Part shown: positions 1 through 9,797 of the stretch, one piece after another
Layout: each line of letters begins with the position of its first letter
Numbering within the stretch: position 1 is the stretch's first letter
Origin: Acidithiobacillus sp.
GTDB lineage: Bacteria; Pseudomonadota; Gammaproteobacteria; Acidithiobacillales; Acidithiobacillaceae
Assembly: GCA_028065135.1 (NCBI GenBank)
Contig: JAPTWR010000200.1
Coordinates: 1 to 56,161 of the forward strand
DNA length: 56,161 nt
Direction: 5' to 3'
Notes under the pieces: model-generated
What the model saw: only the letters and a program-made list of their open reading frames with translations
What the model was told of the DNA's origin: nothing
Database searches by the model: none
Position numbers and translations under genes: made by a program

Positions 1-544
1 GATATTGGCGCAGGCGCATCAGTCGACGAAGCAGATACCGGCTGAACCAGCCGATGACACCGATCAGCAATAAACCAGCTAATAAAATAGGCAGCCGTTC
101 GCGTTCGGCCCGCCAGAATACTTGGCGGGCCGACGACGACGTCCATTGCATATGTAACGTCCCTGGGTATCCTGGTATAGATATGGCCACCGTGCCGACG
201 GGTAGGGGCGAATAGGGCTCTGGCGGCGCCCAATGACCACCCTTCCAAGAGGAAATCACCTGACCTTGCGGATTGGTGAGCAGGACGATATGGGGAGAGG
301 TGGAAAAGTCTGCCTGTATGGCTTGCTCCAGCACAGTGGCTTGCCAAAAGGCGAGGCCGATAAACGTTACGCCCAGCGCTACAAAAAAGACGTTGCTCCC
401 CCACAGCACCCGCCTGTCAGGCTGGGACAAAAGACGCTCCATAAACCCGGTCAGGAAAACACGCAATCGATGCGGGATGGAGATGGCGGGCTGCAGCGAA
501 CCGGATGGTCTAGTAAACATTTCGTCGATACCCCTGTTGTCCAT
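1..544 (-). CDS. Membrane sensor protein, N-terminal part (runs off window)
   Basis: An open frame starts at 544 on the minus strand and continues past base 1. About 181 residues are visible. A hydrophobic segment lies at about residues 51-69, followed by an extracytoplasmic stretch of about 80 residues and a second hydrophobic segment at about 151-167. A basic juxtamembrane stretch (RYLLRRLMRL) follows. This topology is typical of sensor kinases, diguanylate cyclases or chemoreceptors with a small periplasmic domain, but the output domain lies outside the window, so the function is open. Another ATG (codon 9) is possible as start. Confidence 0.6.
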   Translation of the reverse strand, partial: MDNRGIDEMFTRPSGSLQPAISIPHRLRVFLTGFMERLLSQPDRRVLWGSNVFFVALGVTFIGLAFWQATVLEQAIQADFSTSPHIVLLTNPQGQVISSWKGGHWAPPEPYSPLPVGTVAISIPGYPGTLHMQWTSSSARQVFWRAERERLPILLAGLLLIGVIGWFSRYLLRRLMRLRQY

Positions 545-742
545 CGCCGCTATTTCGCAGAATGCAGAACATTGTATCATGCGAAGAGCAATTTAACCTT
601 TGAAGTGCAATGATCACGCTGCCCGGAAACAAACTTTTATCTCAATACTTCGTTTAGACCATCGGCCCAGATCGGTGATCTGCTGTCGGAGGGGTACCTC
701 TTGATTTGAAGCAGGCAGCCGCCCCTGTGAGGCGGCTGTGGC

Positions 743-1129
743 TTAGAATTGCTGCCAAGGCAGCCCATCGTGTCGCCAGCCATTCACGCTGCTGCGGTGA
801 TAACTGTCATCCAGATCGCCTTCAAAGCCATGGCTAATATAATACACCGAACGGAACCCGTGTTCTTCTAGAAAACGACAGGCTTCAGCGGAGCGTCGGC
901 CAGACCGGCAGATGAATACTACGGGACAGTTGGTAGATGCCAACTTCTGGACTTCATCGAGAAAAGCGGAATTGATCTGCCAGTCAGGATCGTTCTGCCA
1001 AGGGATTGAAATGGCGCCTTGGGGGTGACCAATGAGTAGATATTCGATATCACTACGCACATCTATAAACACTGCTTCTGGATGGTTGCCCAGGAATTTA
1101 TGTGCTTCAATCGGAGAAAGTTGATTCAT
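743..1129 (-). CDS. Rhodanese-like sulfurtransferase
   Basis: 128-residue single-domain rhodanese. The active-site loop is visible as ICRSGRRS, with the sulfur-carrying Cys at about residue 74, and the fold starts with an FIDVRSDIEY stretch typical of the family. There is no signal peptide, so it is probably cytoplasmic. It lies downstream of and in the same direction as the DUF2892, DoxDA and beta-propeller genes. Family knowledge: small rhodaneses accompany doxDA in Acidithiobacillus and are thought to move sulfane sulfur from thiosulfate or persulfides. The exact substrate is not visible. Confidence 0.9.
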   Translation of the reverse strand: MNQLSPIEAHKFLGNHPEAVFIDVRSDIEYLLIGHPQGAISIPWQNDPDWQINSAFLDEVQKLASTNCPVVFICRSGRRSAEACRFLEEHGFRSVYYISHGFEGDLDDSYHRSSVNGWRHDGLPWQQF

Positions 1130-1231
1130 GGCACCAATTATGTTGATTCTGAGTATGTTGGTATTTTTTAGTTATATTAGACGTTACAATACCAACTATT
1201 ACCCAGACGGAAAAACATAAGTAAGCTCGTT

Positions 1232-1462
1232 TTAGACTTGGCAGGATGTGCTGGTATCCCCTTTAATACCCATACGACGCAGCAATCTAGCTAGCGGGCA
1301 AAAACCAGTGAAACCCATTTGAAACAGGTTGATGCCAACAAATGTGGTTAACCATAACCAGCTCACATGCTGCAGATGAATTTGTCCAGAAATTTGGGCA
1401 AATGTCAAGCTCAGGAGAATCATAAAACCTGCAAAACTACTAACAATGCGATTTATCGTCAT
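1232..1462 (-). CDS. DUF2892 (YgaP transmembrane-like) inner membrane protein
   Basis: 76-residue protein with two hydrophobic segments (about residues 8-26 and 35-52) separated by a short turn. The motif GFTGFCPLARLLRRMG is characteristic of DUF2892, the membrane part of YgaP-type rhodaneses. Here the membrane module and the rhodanese (743-1129) are separate neighbouring genes, which suggests they work as a pair at the inner face of the membrane. That pairing is an inference. Confidence 0.8.
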   Translation of the reverse strand: MTINRIVSSFAGFMILLSLTFAQISGQIHLQHVSWLWLTTFVGINLFQMGFTGFCPLARLLRRMGIKGDTSTSCQV

Positions 1463-1563
1463 CTTTATTTCCTCATGCTTAAATCTGTTATGGTAAACAA
1501 AAAACTACCGATGATATCCACTCAAAATAACCCCATAAAAGTAGTGATTCACATGACTATCTA

Positions 1564-2646
1564 CTAGTGCCCCTGCAGGTCCACCCTCCAGATATGCCCA
1601 TTCACCGACTCAAGTTGCAAGATGTAGGTGCTCTGCGGCAATAGTGCCATATTCTGAGTCGTTTGAGGGAGATGGATCATGGCTTGCGCACCGACAGGTC
1701 CGGTGATCCCAAATTTCCCAGTGTGAATTTGCTGGTAAGCAAAATCATTCACAAAAGCGCTTTTTGGCAAGGAAGATAGAGTAGCGCTATCCCACCTCTC
1801 CACCACTTTTCCATTTTTACTGTCCACCAGCACAGCTTCGAGCACATTCGATGGTTCCGCGGCCACGCCAGCATTGACATAGGCATGAAATTTTATGCTG
1901 CCATCGTTCTGTAGGACGCCATGATCTAATTTCCAGTGGTGCTTGGATGGGCTAACCGGGCCACCATGGAAAGGAGTAATGACCGAACCGCGGTAATAAC
2001 TGTAGGTGGCAACGATGAATACCACCGCGATCCAAAACAAACTCAGTGCTAGTTTTTTGAATGCGCAATCGCTCAAGGGCAGAGGCAGGCTACCTCCCAG
2101 CCAGCGGAACAGGCCGCTATTGGCCAAGCTCGGCTTGCGCGCCAAGAGCCAATTGTCCACTGAGTAGGCCCCGGATCCTGCCAACACCAGAGTGATACCC
2201 ATGGCAAAATTAGAGGACGCCATGGTCCATTCGTCGATACAGGTGGCACCCTGCCAGCCGAAGAGCAACATCAGCACGAAAGACAGGCCGATGGTGGCCA
2301 CCGCTGCCAAGCGGGTGTAGAGACCGACGATGAGCATGAAACCGGCAATCATCTCGACGGCGCTGAAGATGATCACGCCGGCGTAGAGCAGAGTGAAATG
2401 ATGCAACAGAAAAGCCACCAGATGCTCCGTGCCGAGCAATGCGCCTGGCATGGCCGTCTGGAACTTGTAGGCCATCCAATGGCCGTGTACATCCAGTTTT
2501 TGCGGACCATAGATGAAGCGTCGGGTGCCACCGCCCCAGTAAATCCACCCCTGGACGAAGCGAACTGCGAGCAGGGCAATGGCGGCGAGTCGCCAGCTGC
2601 GATCCGCAGGTGCTTTTGCGTCCGTGTCGGACATGGTACTTGTCAT
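1564..2646 (-). CDS. doxDA: Thiosulfate:quinone oxidoreductase DoxDA (DoxD-DoxA fusion)
   Basis: 360 residues. Residues about 20-195 form the DoxD part with several membrane helices, and a further helix at about 205-225 leads into a C-terminal extracytoplasmic DoxA-like domain (about 230-360). In Acidianus DoxD and DoxA are separate subunits, whereas Acidithiobacillus proteins are fused, as here. Known family reaction: oxidation of two thiosulfate to tetrathionate with electrons passed to quinone. It sits directly downstream of a beta-propeller protein that could hydrolyse tetrathionate, so the cluster could couple formation and use of tetrathionate. Start ATG at 2646; an in-frame ATG five codons in is also possible. 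Confidence 0.88.
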   Translation of the reverse strand: MTSTMSDTDAKAPADRSWRLAAIALLAVRFVQGWIYWGGGTRRFIYGPQKLDVHGHWMAYKFQTAMPGALLGTEHLVAFLLHHFTLLYAGVIIFSAVEMIAGFMLIVGLYTRLAAVATIGLSFVLMLLFGWQGATCIDEWTMASSNFAMGITLVLAGSGAYSVDNWLLARKPSLANSGLFRWLGGSLPLPLSDCAFKKLALSLFWIAVVFIVATYSYYRGSVITPFHGGPVSPSKHHWKLDHGVLQNDGSIKFHAYVNAGVAAEPSNVLEAVLVDSKNGKVVERWDSATLSSLPKSAFVNDFAYQQIHTGKFGITGPVGAQAMIHLPQTTQNMALLPQSTYILQLESVNGHIWRVDLQGH

Positions 2647-2780
2647 GATGGTCTCCCCCTTAATATCTAAAAGATGGGTGATGCTCTAGCCAGGTCGGTC
2701 GTGTTTTCCGTCGGAGTGGGGAGGCGCGGTGTGGTATTCCCGAATCTGCACCCAATCTCATCGGGTTACTCATCAGACAG

Positions 2781-4139
2781 TCAACCCACAATCTCGTGTA
2801 ATGGAATAGCTTCCATGTATCCGGCATTGGAGCCAATGAAATAGGTTTTCCCGATCAACTCCCCATTTTGGGGGCCAAAATCGCCGGAGCGATTATGGTA
2901 TATATGAGTTAACACCCCGCTTTGGCGATTCAATGTGCAAATGGCGCCGCTCCCGGTAGGCTGAATTACCCACTTCCCCACTACCAATGGCGCCGCCTTC
3001 ATCCCTGCCGGGAGATGCGCCTGCCAGAGAACGTTGCCGTTCTGCAGATTGATGGCGTATTCGTTGTGTGTAACCGGGCTTCCCGTGTAGACCATACCAT
3101 CGGCGATATCTGGAACCGCATCCTTGTTATGAGGCGGAGTCGTTCCAGAGCCCAGCAATCGCATCCATAGAATGCGACCATTTTGGGCGTTGATGGCTAA
3201 TTCCTCCGAAGAGGACATCCGTTTTGCCTGGTTGGGGCGGCGTATTTCTATCTGTCCGGCCACGATGTTGCCTTGGGCCGCCCAAGTACCGTCCCCCCCG
3301 CTACTGGGGAAGATATCCTCAGGATGCACCGTCCACAGCAACTTGCCAGAGGAACTGTTCACCGCGTAAATCCGGCTGGGGTGCGTGCCGCCCATGACAA
3401 TGACACGACCGCCGTCTGCGGGAGTGGCCGACGACATGCTGACAAAAGAATGAATGGCAGTCTTCCACAGCACCGTGCCATTTTGGGCATTCAAGGCGTA
3501 GATGTGACCGTCGCCATTGCCGAAGATCAATTTGCCGTCTACATAAGTCGGGGTAGGCATGTCTTCGCCTTTCGTGTGATAGACCCATTCACGTTGGCCA
3601 GTTTGTCCATTGAAGGCCTCTATTGCCGACACATCCGTGCCACGAATGACCTGGGCGCCGGACGCGCCGAAAAGTTGGGCATGACTATAGGCGAAAACTG
3701 AGTTACCTGCGCCCACATAAACCATTTCATGACTGCCGGCCTGGGCCACGATGGGAGTGGACATGAGCTGATTGTAGGCGTTGACACTCCATAACAGGTG
3801 CCCATTGTGCGCGTTCAGGGCATAGAGATAGCTGTTGTCGTTAGACGCATAGACCGTTCCATGGGCAACGGCAACCCCAATGGGGAAGCCTACGAGGTCC
3901 CGTATGGTCGTTACGCTGCGCACCACCTGTCGATTGATTTCATTGCTGCCGGGCACCATGAAGGTCCAGGACACGGACGGAAACGCCGATACATAATAGG
4001 CGTTGTGACCGGCCTCCATGGCGTATGTGGTCCATTGCTGGGGCGTCTGCTCCGAACCGGCCTGTGCGGTGATGGTGCACAGGCCGGAGAGAGCCATGAT
4101 TATCGCGGTGATAGGTATCTTTTTGCGTTGCATGACCAT
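2781..4139 (-). CDS. Secreted PQQ-type beta-propeller protein, tetrathionate hydrolase-like
   Basis: 452 residues with a Sec signal peptide (hydrophobic core, cleavage expected after AQA at about residue 27). Seven WD/PQQ-like blades are recognisable by repeats of the type YALNAxNGxxLW (for example YALNAHNGHLLW, YALNAQNGTVLW, YAVNSSSGKLLW, YAINLQNGNVLW). Periplasmic or outer-membrane proteins of this build next to doxDA in Acidithiobacillus include tetrathionate hydrolase TetH. The length is a little short of the roughly 500 residues of characterised TetH, and a PQQ-like propeller of other function remains possible. It is co-directional with DoxDA, 134 bp upstream of it. Confidence 0.6.
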   Translation of the reverse strand: MVMQRKKIPITAIIMALSGLCTITAQAGSEQTPQQWTTYAMEAGHNAYYVSAFPSVSWTFMVPGSNEINRQVVRSVTTIRDLVGFPIGVAVAHGTVYASNDNSYLYALNAHNGHLLWSVNAYNQLMSTPIVAQAGSHEMVYVGAGNSVFAYSHAQLFGASGAQVIRGTDVSAIEAFNGQTGQREWVYHTKGEDMPTPTYVDGKLIFGNGDGHIYALNAQNGTVLWKTAIHSFVSMSSATPADGGRVIVMGGTHPSRIYAVNSSSGKLLWTVHPEDIFPSSGGDGTWAAQGNIVAGQIEIRRPNQAKRMSSSEELAINAQNGRILWMRLLGSGTTPPHNKDAVPDIADGMVYTGSPVTHNEYAINLQNGNVLWQAHLPAGMKAAPLVVGKWVIQPTGSGAICTLNRQSGVLTHIYHNRSGDFGPQNGELIGKTYFIGSNAGYMEAIPLHEIVG

Positions 4140-4153
4140 CTCGAAAAAAGACG

Positions 4154-4966
4154 TTATTTCGCGTACTGAAATCCCGCCAGTTCCAATTCCGGTAATGTAC
4201 CCACGATGCCCGGTGTGAGGATCGCGCCCGGGATGAGGTGGTTGGTGAATTCCGCCGCTATTTGCTCGTGGGAGAGATGGTCTGGGTTGATGCCCTTTTT
4301 GAGGAGGCCCATGGTGAGTTCCCAGACTTCGTTGTGACAGGCCAGAAAGACCGCGCCGCGCCGCTGCAGCACCGCTATGCTGTTGTCATGTGGCGAAAAC
4401 ACGCCCTTTGAATCCTCAAAGTCGGTGGGATTAGCTTCGGAAGCGGGGGCCTCTTTCAGCCATACGTTGCTTTTCCATTTCCCTTTGGTAAGCGTAGAGA
4501 GATACTTGTTCCAGATGTAGTCATCGTACAGGGCAAAGTGCGCCGTACCGTGAGTGGCAGACACACAGAGAAAATCGGCGTGTTTGAAAGACCATATCTG
4601 GCAGTTCATGGCATTGCGCATAAGGTTGAGCCACGGGCTTTTCAGGGCGGTGTTATCCCAAACCTGTTTAGGGCCTCCCGCATAATGAAGCACCTCGTTC
4701 AGCGCCGCGCTGTCCCATTGGTCCGGGTCAGTGAGAATCATCGGAACGGTTTTAAAATCACGGCGCCTTGGAGCTTTCGCCAGCCGGTTGCTCAATTCCT
4801 GAAGGGTGCCAGATCCGCTCGGTAGCAAGTTGCCCGGGTTTCCGCTCATCCCAGCAGCCATGGCACCCGCGTTGGCGCCTATCGCGCCTACCGCTACCAC
4901 ACCTGCACTTAACATCGCACGCTTCATCGCTTCCCTGCGGGTCAGCAAATTACGAAAGTCTTGCAT
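4154..4966 (-). CDS. Tat-exported protein of the doxDA cluster
   Basis: About 270 residues. The start is placed at 4966 because a GGAGGG ribosome site precedes that ATG by 7 bases; an upstream ATG at 4981 would lie over this site. A twin-arginine signal (TRREAMKR, followed by an Ala/Gly-rich hydrophobic stretch) indicates export of a folded, possibly cofactor-bearing protein. The mature part carries no motif I can name with certainty. Tat-signal proteins of similar size accompany doxDA in Acidithiobacillus. It is first in a probable operon with the beta-propeller gene (14 bp spacing), so a periplasmic role in thiosulfate/tetrathionate oxidation is inferred. Confidence 0.7.
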   Translation of the reverse strand: MQDFRNLLTRREAMKRAMLSAGVVAVGAIGANAGAMAAGMSGNPGNLLPSGSGTLQELSNRLAKAPRRRDFKTVPMILTDPDQWDSAALNEVLHYAGGPKQVWDNTALKSPWLNLMRNAMNCQIWSFKHADFLCVSATHGTAHFALYDDYIWNKYLSTLTKGKWKSNVWLKEAPASEANPTDFEDSKGVFSPHDNSIAVLQRRGAVFLACHNEVWELTMGLLKKGINPDHLSHEQIAAEFTNHLIPGAILTPGIVGTLPELELAGFQYAK

Positions 4967-5578
4967 TCTCAATCCCTCCATAGAGGTTGGTCAGATAGTG
5001 AATTACAGCCAGCATTGACAAAGTAGCGCATAAATAGCAACAAAACAAATCTGGGATCCAGCAATTATGTAATATTAAAGTTATCGGCACATAACTATAT
5101 TTAATGGTGAGTTTTTTGCTTAATTGTCTGCTGATATCCCGTAGACAACAGAAGAAAACTAAGAAGTTAAACAAGGCGGTACACCATGCCTATGGTGAGA
5201 GTGGCAGTCGCGCAGACTATTACCTATTAATAATATAGAACTTCATATTATGCTTATGTTTATATAGAATATTATCTGACCTTGCAATGCCGCAAGTTTG
5301 TGCTATCTTCACATCAGGTTGTAGATTTTAGCGCGATTTACTCGCTTCATTTATTGACCGTTTCTATGTTGCGTGAAGTCGCGGAGATGGGAGGGCCGTT
5401 ATCTGCTTGGCTAGCATTTGCAGTCGCAGACACGTCCTGAAAATAGCCTGTTATGCTCTGGTTTGGCAATCTGCCAGACTTTAGTTTTGAAAGTTCGCAA
5501 CCTATAAGGTAATAACCGTGATTTATTTTTTACACAAGGCCAATTACAATATAATAAATTTCTTATTGGAGGTGGATA
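4967..5578. promoter_or_regulatory. AT-rich divergent intergenic region
   Basis: About 610 bp between the leftward sulfur-oxidation genes and the rightward porin gene. It is clearly more AT-rich than its surroundings and must contain both promoters. I do not see a convincing complete sigma-70 or sigma-54 consensus, an RNA gene or a conserved ORF. The porin has a good ribosome site (TTGGAGG) ending 7 bases before its ATG at 5579. Confidence 0.45.
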
Positions 5579-6907
5579 ATGAAGAAAAACAGATTCGCGC
5601 TAAGCACAATAGCCATGGCGCTTGCGCTGACCGGGACCGTTGCGCAGGCGGAAACCCTGAGTCAATTCTTTGCGGCGAGCAAGATTGACGGGCAGATACG
5701 TTCAGACTACTTCAGCCGACTTTTTGGCGATCCTAATGTACCCAACGCCAATTTCTTCGGGTTGGCTGGCATCCTAAATATCAAAACGGCTCCTTTTCTG
5801 GGAGGCTTTGGTGTTGGTGTTAGCTTCTATACAGCCAACGATCTAGGCGCAAACAACCTTAATGACGCTCCCGTTTATCCCTATACGGATCTCACCCTCA
5901 TGGGTCCCCGTCAAACTATCAATGCCCTGGGACAGGCCTACCTGCAGTATGCCATTCCAAAAACGCTGCTGGTTCGTGCTGGAGATCAGATCATCAACAC
6001 CCCCTGGATGAACAACTCCGACTCCCGCATTTTGCCCGCAACCTACCAGGGCGTTTTCGCAAAGGTCTCTCCGATCAAGAACCTGAACTTGTATGGCATG
6101 CGAATCTTCAGTTGGAAGAGCCGGACATCTGCCAACTACTATAAGGACAACCTGTATTATCCGGTGTCCTTTAGCGGGGATAACCTTTACGGTGGTGGCA
6201 GCGCATTTGGCAATGTAACCTTGGCGGCTCCCCAGACAAGCGGGGCGCTGGCCTTCGGATCATCTTATGCACTGATGGGCGCCAAAGTGCAACTCTGGTA
6301 CTATGATTTCTACCAGTTCGCTAACATGTTCTATGGCGATGCCAACTATACCCTCAAAACAGGCACCGGTTTCAACCCATTTGTTGGCGGGCAGTTTGTG
6401 CGTGAGTACGACAGTCAGTCCTTGCTGGGGAACGTAAACGCAACGGCCTACGGACTTATTGGTGGCGTACACTATCAGACCGGGATTGGTGCCGGAACCC
6501 TGAGCTTTGCCTATAACGCCATAAACCAGCAGGGGGGAAGCGCGTATGGTCATGGCGCACTCGTATCGCCCTACACCGTAGGTTACGCGACGGATCCGCT
6601 GTATACGACCTCCATGATCCGCGGACTGGTGGAGATGGGGCCAGGGAATGGCTGGAAAGTGAAGGTGGCGCAGCATTTTAACAAGGAATTCCTGCTATTG
6701 GCTGCATTCGCAGAATACCATACTTACCATTTCGGGAACAGTAATGATGCCTACCTGGATCTAACCTATTTTCCGGGCGCGAATTTCAAGGATCTAAAAG
6801 GCCTTTCTATACGCGATCGTGTGGAAATATCCAACGGCGGTATTGGACTGAATCCAGGAAATCAATCTTTTATCTATAATCGGGTCATGCTGACTTATAT
6901 GTTCTAG
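5579..6907 (+). CDS. OprD-family outer membrane porin
   Basis: 442 residues. There is a typical signal peptide (MKKNRFALST..., cleavage after AQA at about residue 24), then alternating amphipathic strands rich in Tyr, Gly and Asn, and a C-terminal aromatic residue (LTYMF) as expected for BAM-inserted barrels. The stretch around LGQAYLQYAIPKTLLVRAGD and the following NDSRILPATYQG-like segment resembles OprD porins, which take up small anions or amino acids. Its position opposite the doxDA cluster suggests uptake of sulfur compounds or carboxylates, but the substrate is not visible. A strong terminator follows at 6966. Confidence 0.75.
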   Translation: MKKNRFALSTIAMALALTGTVAQAETLSQFFAASKIDGQIRSDYFSRLFGDPNVPNANFFGLAGILNIKTAPFLGGFGVGVSFYTANDLGANNLNDAPVYPYTDLTLMGPRQTINALGQAYLQYAIPKTLLVRAGDQIINTPWMNNSDSRILPATYQGVFAKVSPIKNLNLYGMRIFSWKSRTSANYYKDNLYYPVSFSGDNLYGGGSAFGNVTLAAPQTSGALAFGSSYALMGAKVQLWYYDFYQFANMFYGDANYTLKTGTGFNPFVGGQFVREYDSQSLLGNVNATAYGLIGGVHYQTGIGAGTLSFAYNAINQQGGSAYGHGALVSPYTVGYATDPLYTTSMIRGLVEMGPGNGWKVKVAQHFNKEFLLLAAFAEYHTYHFGNSNDAYLDLTYFPGANFKDLKGLSIRDRVEISNGGIGLNPGNQSFIYNRVMLTYMF

Positions 6908-6965
6908 TAAGGACGGCAACAGGCTCTGTATTTTCATGGTGTACTCTCCTCGTGTACCCTCCTCG

Positions 6966-6989
6966 CCCCGCTTAAAATCGGGGTTTTTT
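6966..6989 (+). terminator. Rho-independent terminator of the porin gene
   Basis: CCCCG and CGGGG arms around an 8-base loop are followed directly by six T residues. It lies 59 bases after the porin stop codon. Confidence 0.85.
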
Positions 6990-7053
6990 ATGGAACAAGG
7001 CCAGTGTCAAATATTGCGATAGATCAATATTAATAAAATCTGGTGTAGCATGT

Positions 7054-7784
7054 CTAAAATTTAAAAACGTGACATCCTTCCTTGATCAGTATATAAATTG
7101 CCACAATTACAATAATGATGGCAAAAAGATAATTAAGGGTTCGTTTGCGTTCACCAAGCCGTGTTGCAGTTCGCGCACCTAGCCAACCACCAAACATGCC
7201 GCCAATGAGATAATAAGCAGATATATGCCAGTCTACAATGCCTGAAAAAGCATAACTAGCAGCTGTGGCAGCACCTAGAGAACCAACCACTACCAAGGAT
7301 GATGCAATGGCGTTCAATATGGGCATACGTATGGAATGCATCAGTGCAGGAACAATCAGAAATCCACCACCAATGCCAAATATACCAGACAACATGCCGA
7401 CCCCGCCACCATAGAAATAAAGACGGCGATGGATGTTTTCCTGGGTCAGCATTGATGACGGTAATCCATTCTCAACGATCATGGTATAGGCAACCCAAAA
7501 CATGAGCACAGCGAAAACTATTAACAGCACTCCACCACCGATAGCCTTCCCGATTTCAGAGCCAACCAATGCACCAGCGATACCCACTATGGCAAAACGC
7601 CAAGCGGGTGACCACTTGACATTTCCGGCCATCGCGTGCGGAATTAAATTAATCAATGCATTCATTGAGACGGCAAAAGCAGTTGTACCAATAACCAAAT
7701 GAGGATCGTGGATACCTACCACATATAACAATAGTGGTACTGCAAGGATAGTACCGCCACCCCCAATCAAATCTAAAGAAAACC
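7054..7784 (-). pseudogene. TauE/SafE family permease, N-terminus removed by ISL3 insertion
   Basis: The open frame reads 247 residues, but its first codons (MTRSR) come from the terminal repeat of the ISL3 element, whose end lies at about 7785. The native part begins at FSLDLIGGGG, inside the first membrane helix, so roughly 10-15 native N-terminal residues are missing. The rest keeps both family repeats (IGGGGTILAVPLLL and IFGIGGGFLIVPAL) and about eight membrane helices. Family role: export of sulfite or organosulfonates, or uptake of sulfur compounds. An in-frame start is supplied by the IS end, so a shortened protein might still be made. Confidence 0.75.
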
Positions 7785-8794
7785 GGCTCCTCGTCATTTC
7801 AAGTGGGTAGCCTGAGATCCAGCTTACCCAGGATCAGGTAGGCCATGTTGATAAAGTTCTTGTGCGTGCGATAGCCTCGGGCTTTGGCTTTGGCGGATTG
7901 GATAAGGCTATTGAAGCCTTCCAGAATCCCATTGGTGATCTGACTCTCGAACCAGCGGAGCACGCCATCCCAATGATTCATGATGGTGTAGACGACCTTG
8001 ATCATTGGCGGTAATCCGCTGTCCTTGGCGTTTTCCATCCATGCCTTGAGCAGGTTGGCGCCCTGGTGGCGATTCTTGATCGTGAAGATGTCCTGAAACG
8101 TGAGGCGCAACTGGTAGGCCTGAGCCGTTTTGAGGTTCTGGTCTTTGAGCAATTCCTGCAGCTGTTCTTTCTGCTTCACCTTGAGGTTGCAATCGTTCTT
8201 GAGCCAGAGCCAGCGGGTTTTTTTGAGGTCTGGTTGGGTGAGGACTTCCCCCTTGCGCACGGCATCTACGGCCTCGTTGACGAGCTTCATGAGGTGAAAA
8301 CGATCGAAGGTGATCTCAGCATTGGGCAGGCGCTCGGCAGCCCCTTTCTGGAAGGCCGGCGAGAGGTCCATGCTCACATCGGTGATCGCTTCCGCGCTGC
8401 CGCCATGGGCTTGCAGATCTTCGGAGAATTTCTCAAAGGTCTTGCCATCCTTGCCGGGAGTGGCGAACAAGAGTCGCCGGGCATTCAGATCCACGAATAG
8501 CGTGATGTAGTCATGACCGCGCCGACTGCTGGTTTCATCGACGCCAACGGCATGAACATTGGCCATATCCACCGCGGCACGAGCTTCGGGCACATAATGG
8601 TCAATCACTCGCCACAGGAGCTTGTCGGTCTCGCCGACCATGCGGGCTGCGGTCAATACCGGCATCTCCCGCACCAGGGTCATGATCAGCGCTTCATAGA
8701 GCAGAGTGAACTTGGAGCCTTCCCGTGCCCAGGGGACGGGCACCTGATGGACCCCATGTTCCGGACACTTCACCCGGGGTACGCGGGCGTGGAG
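7785..8794 (-). mobile_element. ISL3-family element, 3' two-thirds (interrupted by IS110)
   Basis: The transposase frame ends with a stop at 7799. The element end at 7785 (GGCTCCTCGTCATTTCAAG) has the composition of ISL3 terminal repeats. The DDE core is visible: VGVDETSSRRGHDYITLFVD, DVSMDLSPAFQKG and GILEGFNSLIQ give the three acidic residues. The N-terminal zinc-finger region (about 60-80 residues) is absent because IS110 copy 1 begins at about 8795. The frame formally extends to 8905, but those codons are read antisense from IS110. The other end of this ISL3 is not in the window. Confidence 0.85.
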
Positions 8795-8816
8795 ATAGAT
8801 ACCGTCTTGATGACGC

Positions 8817-9797
8817 CTATGCAAGAGCTTTTTCAGGGTTGAACGGCTGACCGGATTTGAGGACACCATAGACGATATGCAGCAGTTTACGCATAGCGGC
8901 AACAATCACCTGCATTAGACATTTTCCACGAGCGAGTAATCGTTCACAAAAGACGGCAACAACTGGGTTAAAGCGTTTTGCACAGACGGCAGGCATATAC
9001 AGCGCCTTGCGTAGCTGAGAATTACCCGTCTTGGCGATGGAAGTCTTCCCATTCCATTGCCCAGACTGTCGGATTCTGGGATTCAGCCCAGCATAAGCAA
9101 CCATCTGTTTCGGCGAGTCGAATCGTTCAAAGGGACTGAGAAAGGCTAACAGTGTGGCAATCGTAGCCTCACCGATGCCAGGAATACTTAAAAGCAGTTC
9201 CTTTTTCGAATGAAGATCCGGATGATCGTCAATGTGGTCCTGAATTTGCCGACGAATGGTTTCTATCTCCTGATCAATGACGGTCAGTATTTTACGGATG
9301 GAAGATAATGCGGGAAGCTCCGCATTTTCCAGGCGGTTGTTTTCCATGTTCTGCAACGTCAGCAAATCATCCAAACGCTGGACAAGCACCTGTAGGGTAA
9401 CAATTTCATCGGCAGGCTGTCTCCATTGCGGCGGATTATGGGTTTTACAATACCGGGCAATGAGACGTGCATCGGCCTTATCCGTCTTGGCACGAATCAG
9501 TTCAGTTTTGCCAAAGGCATGGATCTGGGCAGGGTTGACCACGCTTACCCAAAGCTGGTGATAGGCGAGGAATCGGGCCAGGTCTCGGCCATAAGCGCCC
9601 GTTGTTTCCATGCACAGATGGGCTTCCAGCGCCTCATACTCGCTTAGCCAGTCATAAAATAGATCAAATCCTTGTGGGATATTGGGAAATACTTTACTGC
9701 GATACTTACCGTCTGCATTCAGCAAGGCCACATCGAATTTCCGCTTGGCGAGATCAATGCCGACATGAAGAATAGTGTGCGTCATAACGGCCTCCAA
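8817..9797 (-). CDS. IS110-family transposase (DEDD recombinase)
   Basis: 326 residues. The RuvC-like N-terminal domain shows the DEDD residues in HVGIDLAKRK, CMETTGAYG and KTDKADARLIA. The C-terminal IS116/IS110/IS902 domain starts near LLSIPGIGEATIATLLAFLS and contains the AKTGNSQLRKALYMPAV segment where the catalytic serine is expected. It is intact and of normal length. By eye it is about two thirds identical to copy 2 (48099-49067), so the copies are related but distinct elements. Confidence 0.92.
   Translation of the reverse strand: MEAVMTHTILHVGIDLAKRKFDVALLNADGKYRSKVFPNIPQGFDLFYDWLSEYEALEAHLCMETTGAYGRDLARFLAYHQLWVSVVNPAQIHAFGKTELIRAKTDKADARLIARYCKTHNPPQWRQPADEIVTLQVLVQRLDDLLTLQNMENNRLENAELPALSSIRKILTVIDQEIETIRRQIQDHIDDHPDLHSKKELLLSIPGIGEATIATLLAFLSPFERFDSPKQMVAYAGLNPRIRQSGQWNGKTSIAKTGNSQLRKALYMPAVCAKRFNPVVAVFCERLLARGKCLMQVIVAAMRKLLHIVYGVLKSGQPFNPEKALA

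Noticed and set aside
8817..8905. Native N-terminus of the ISL3 transposase
   Set aside because: These codons come from the opposite reading of IS110 copy 1; the ISL3 similarity only begins to the left of 8795.
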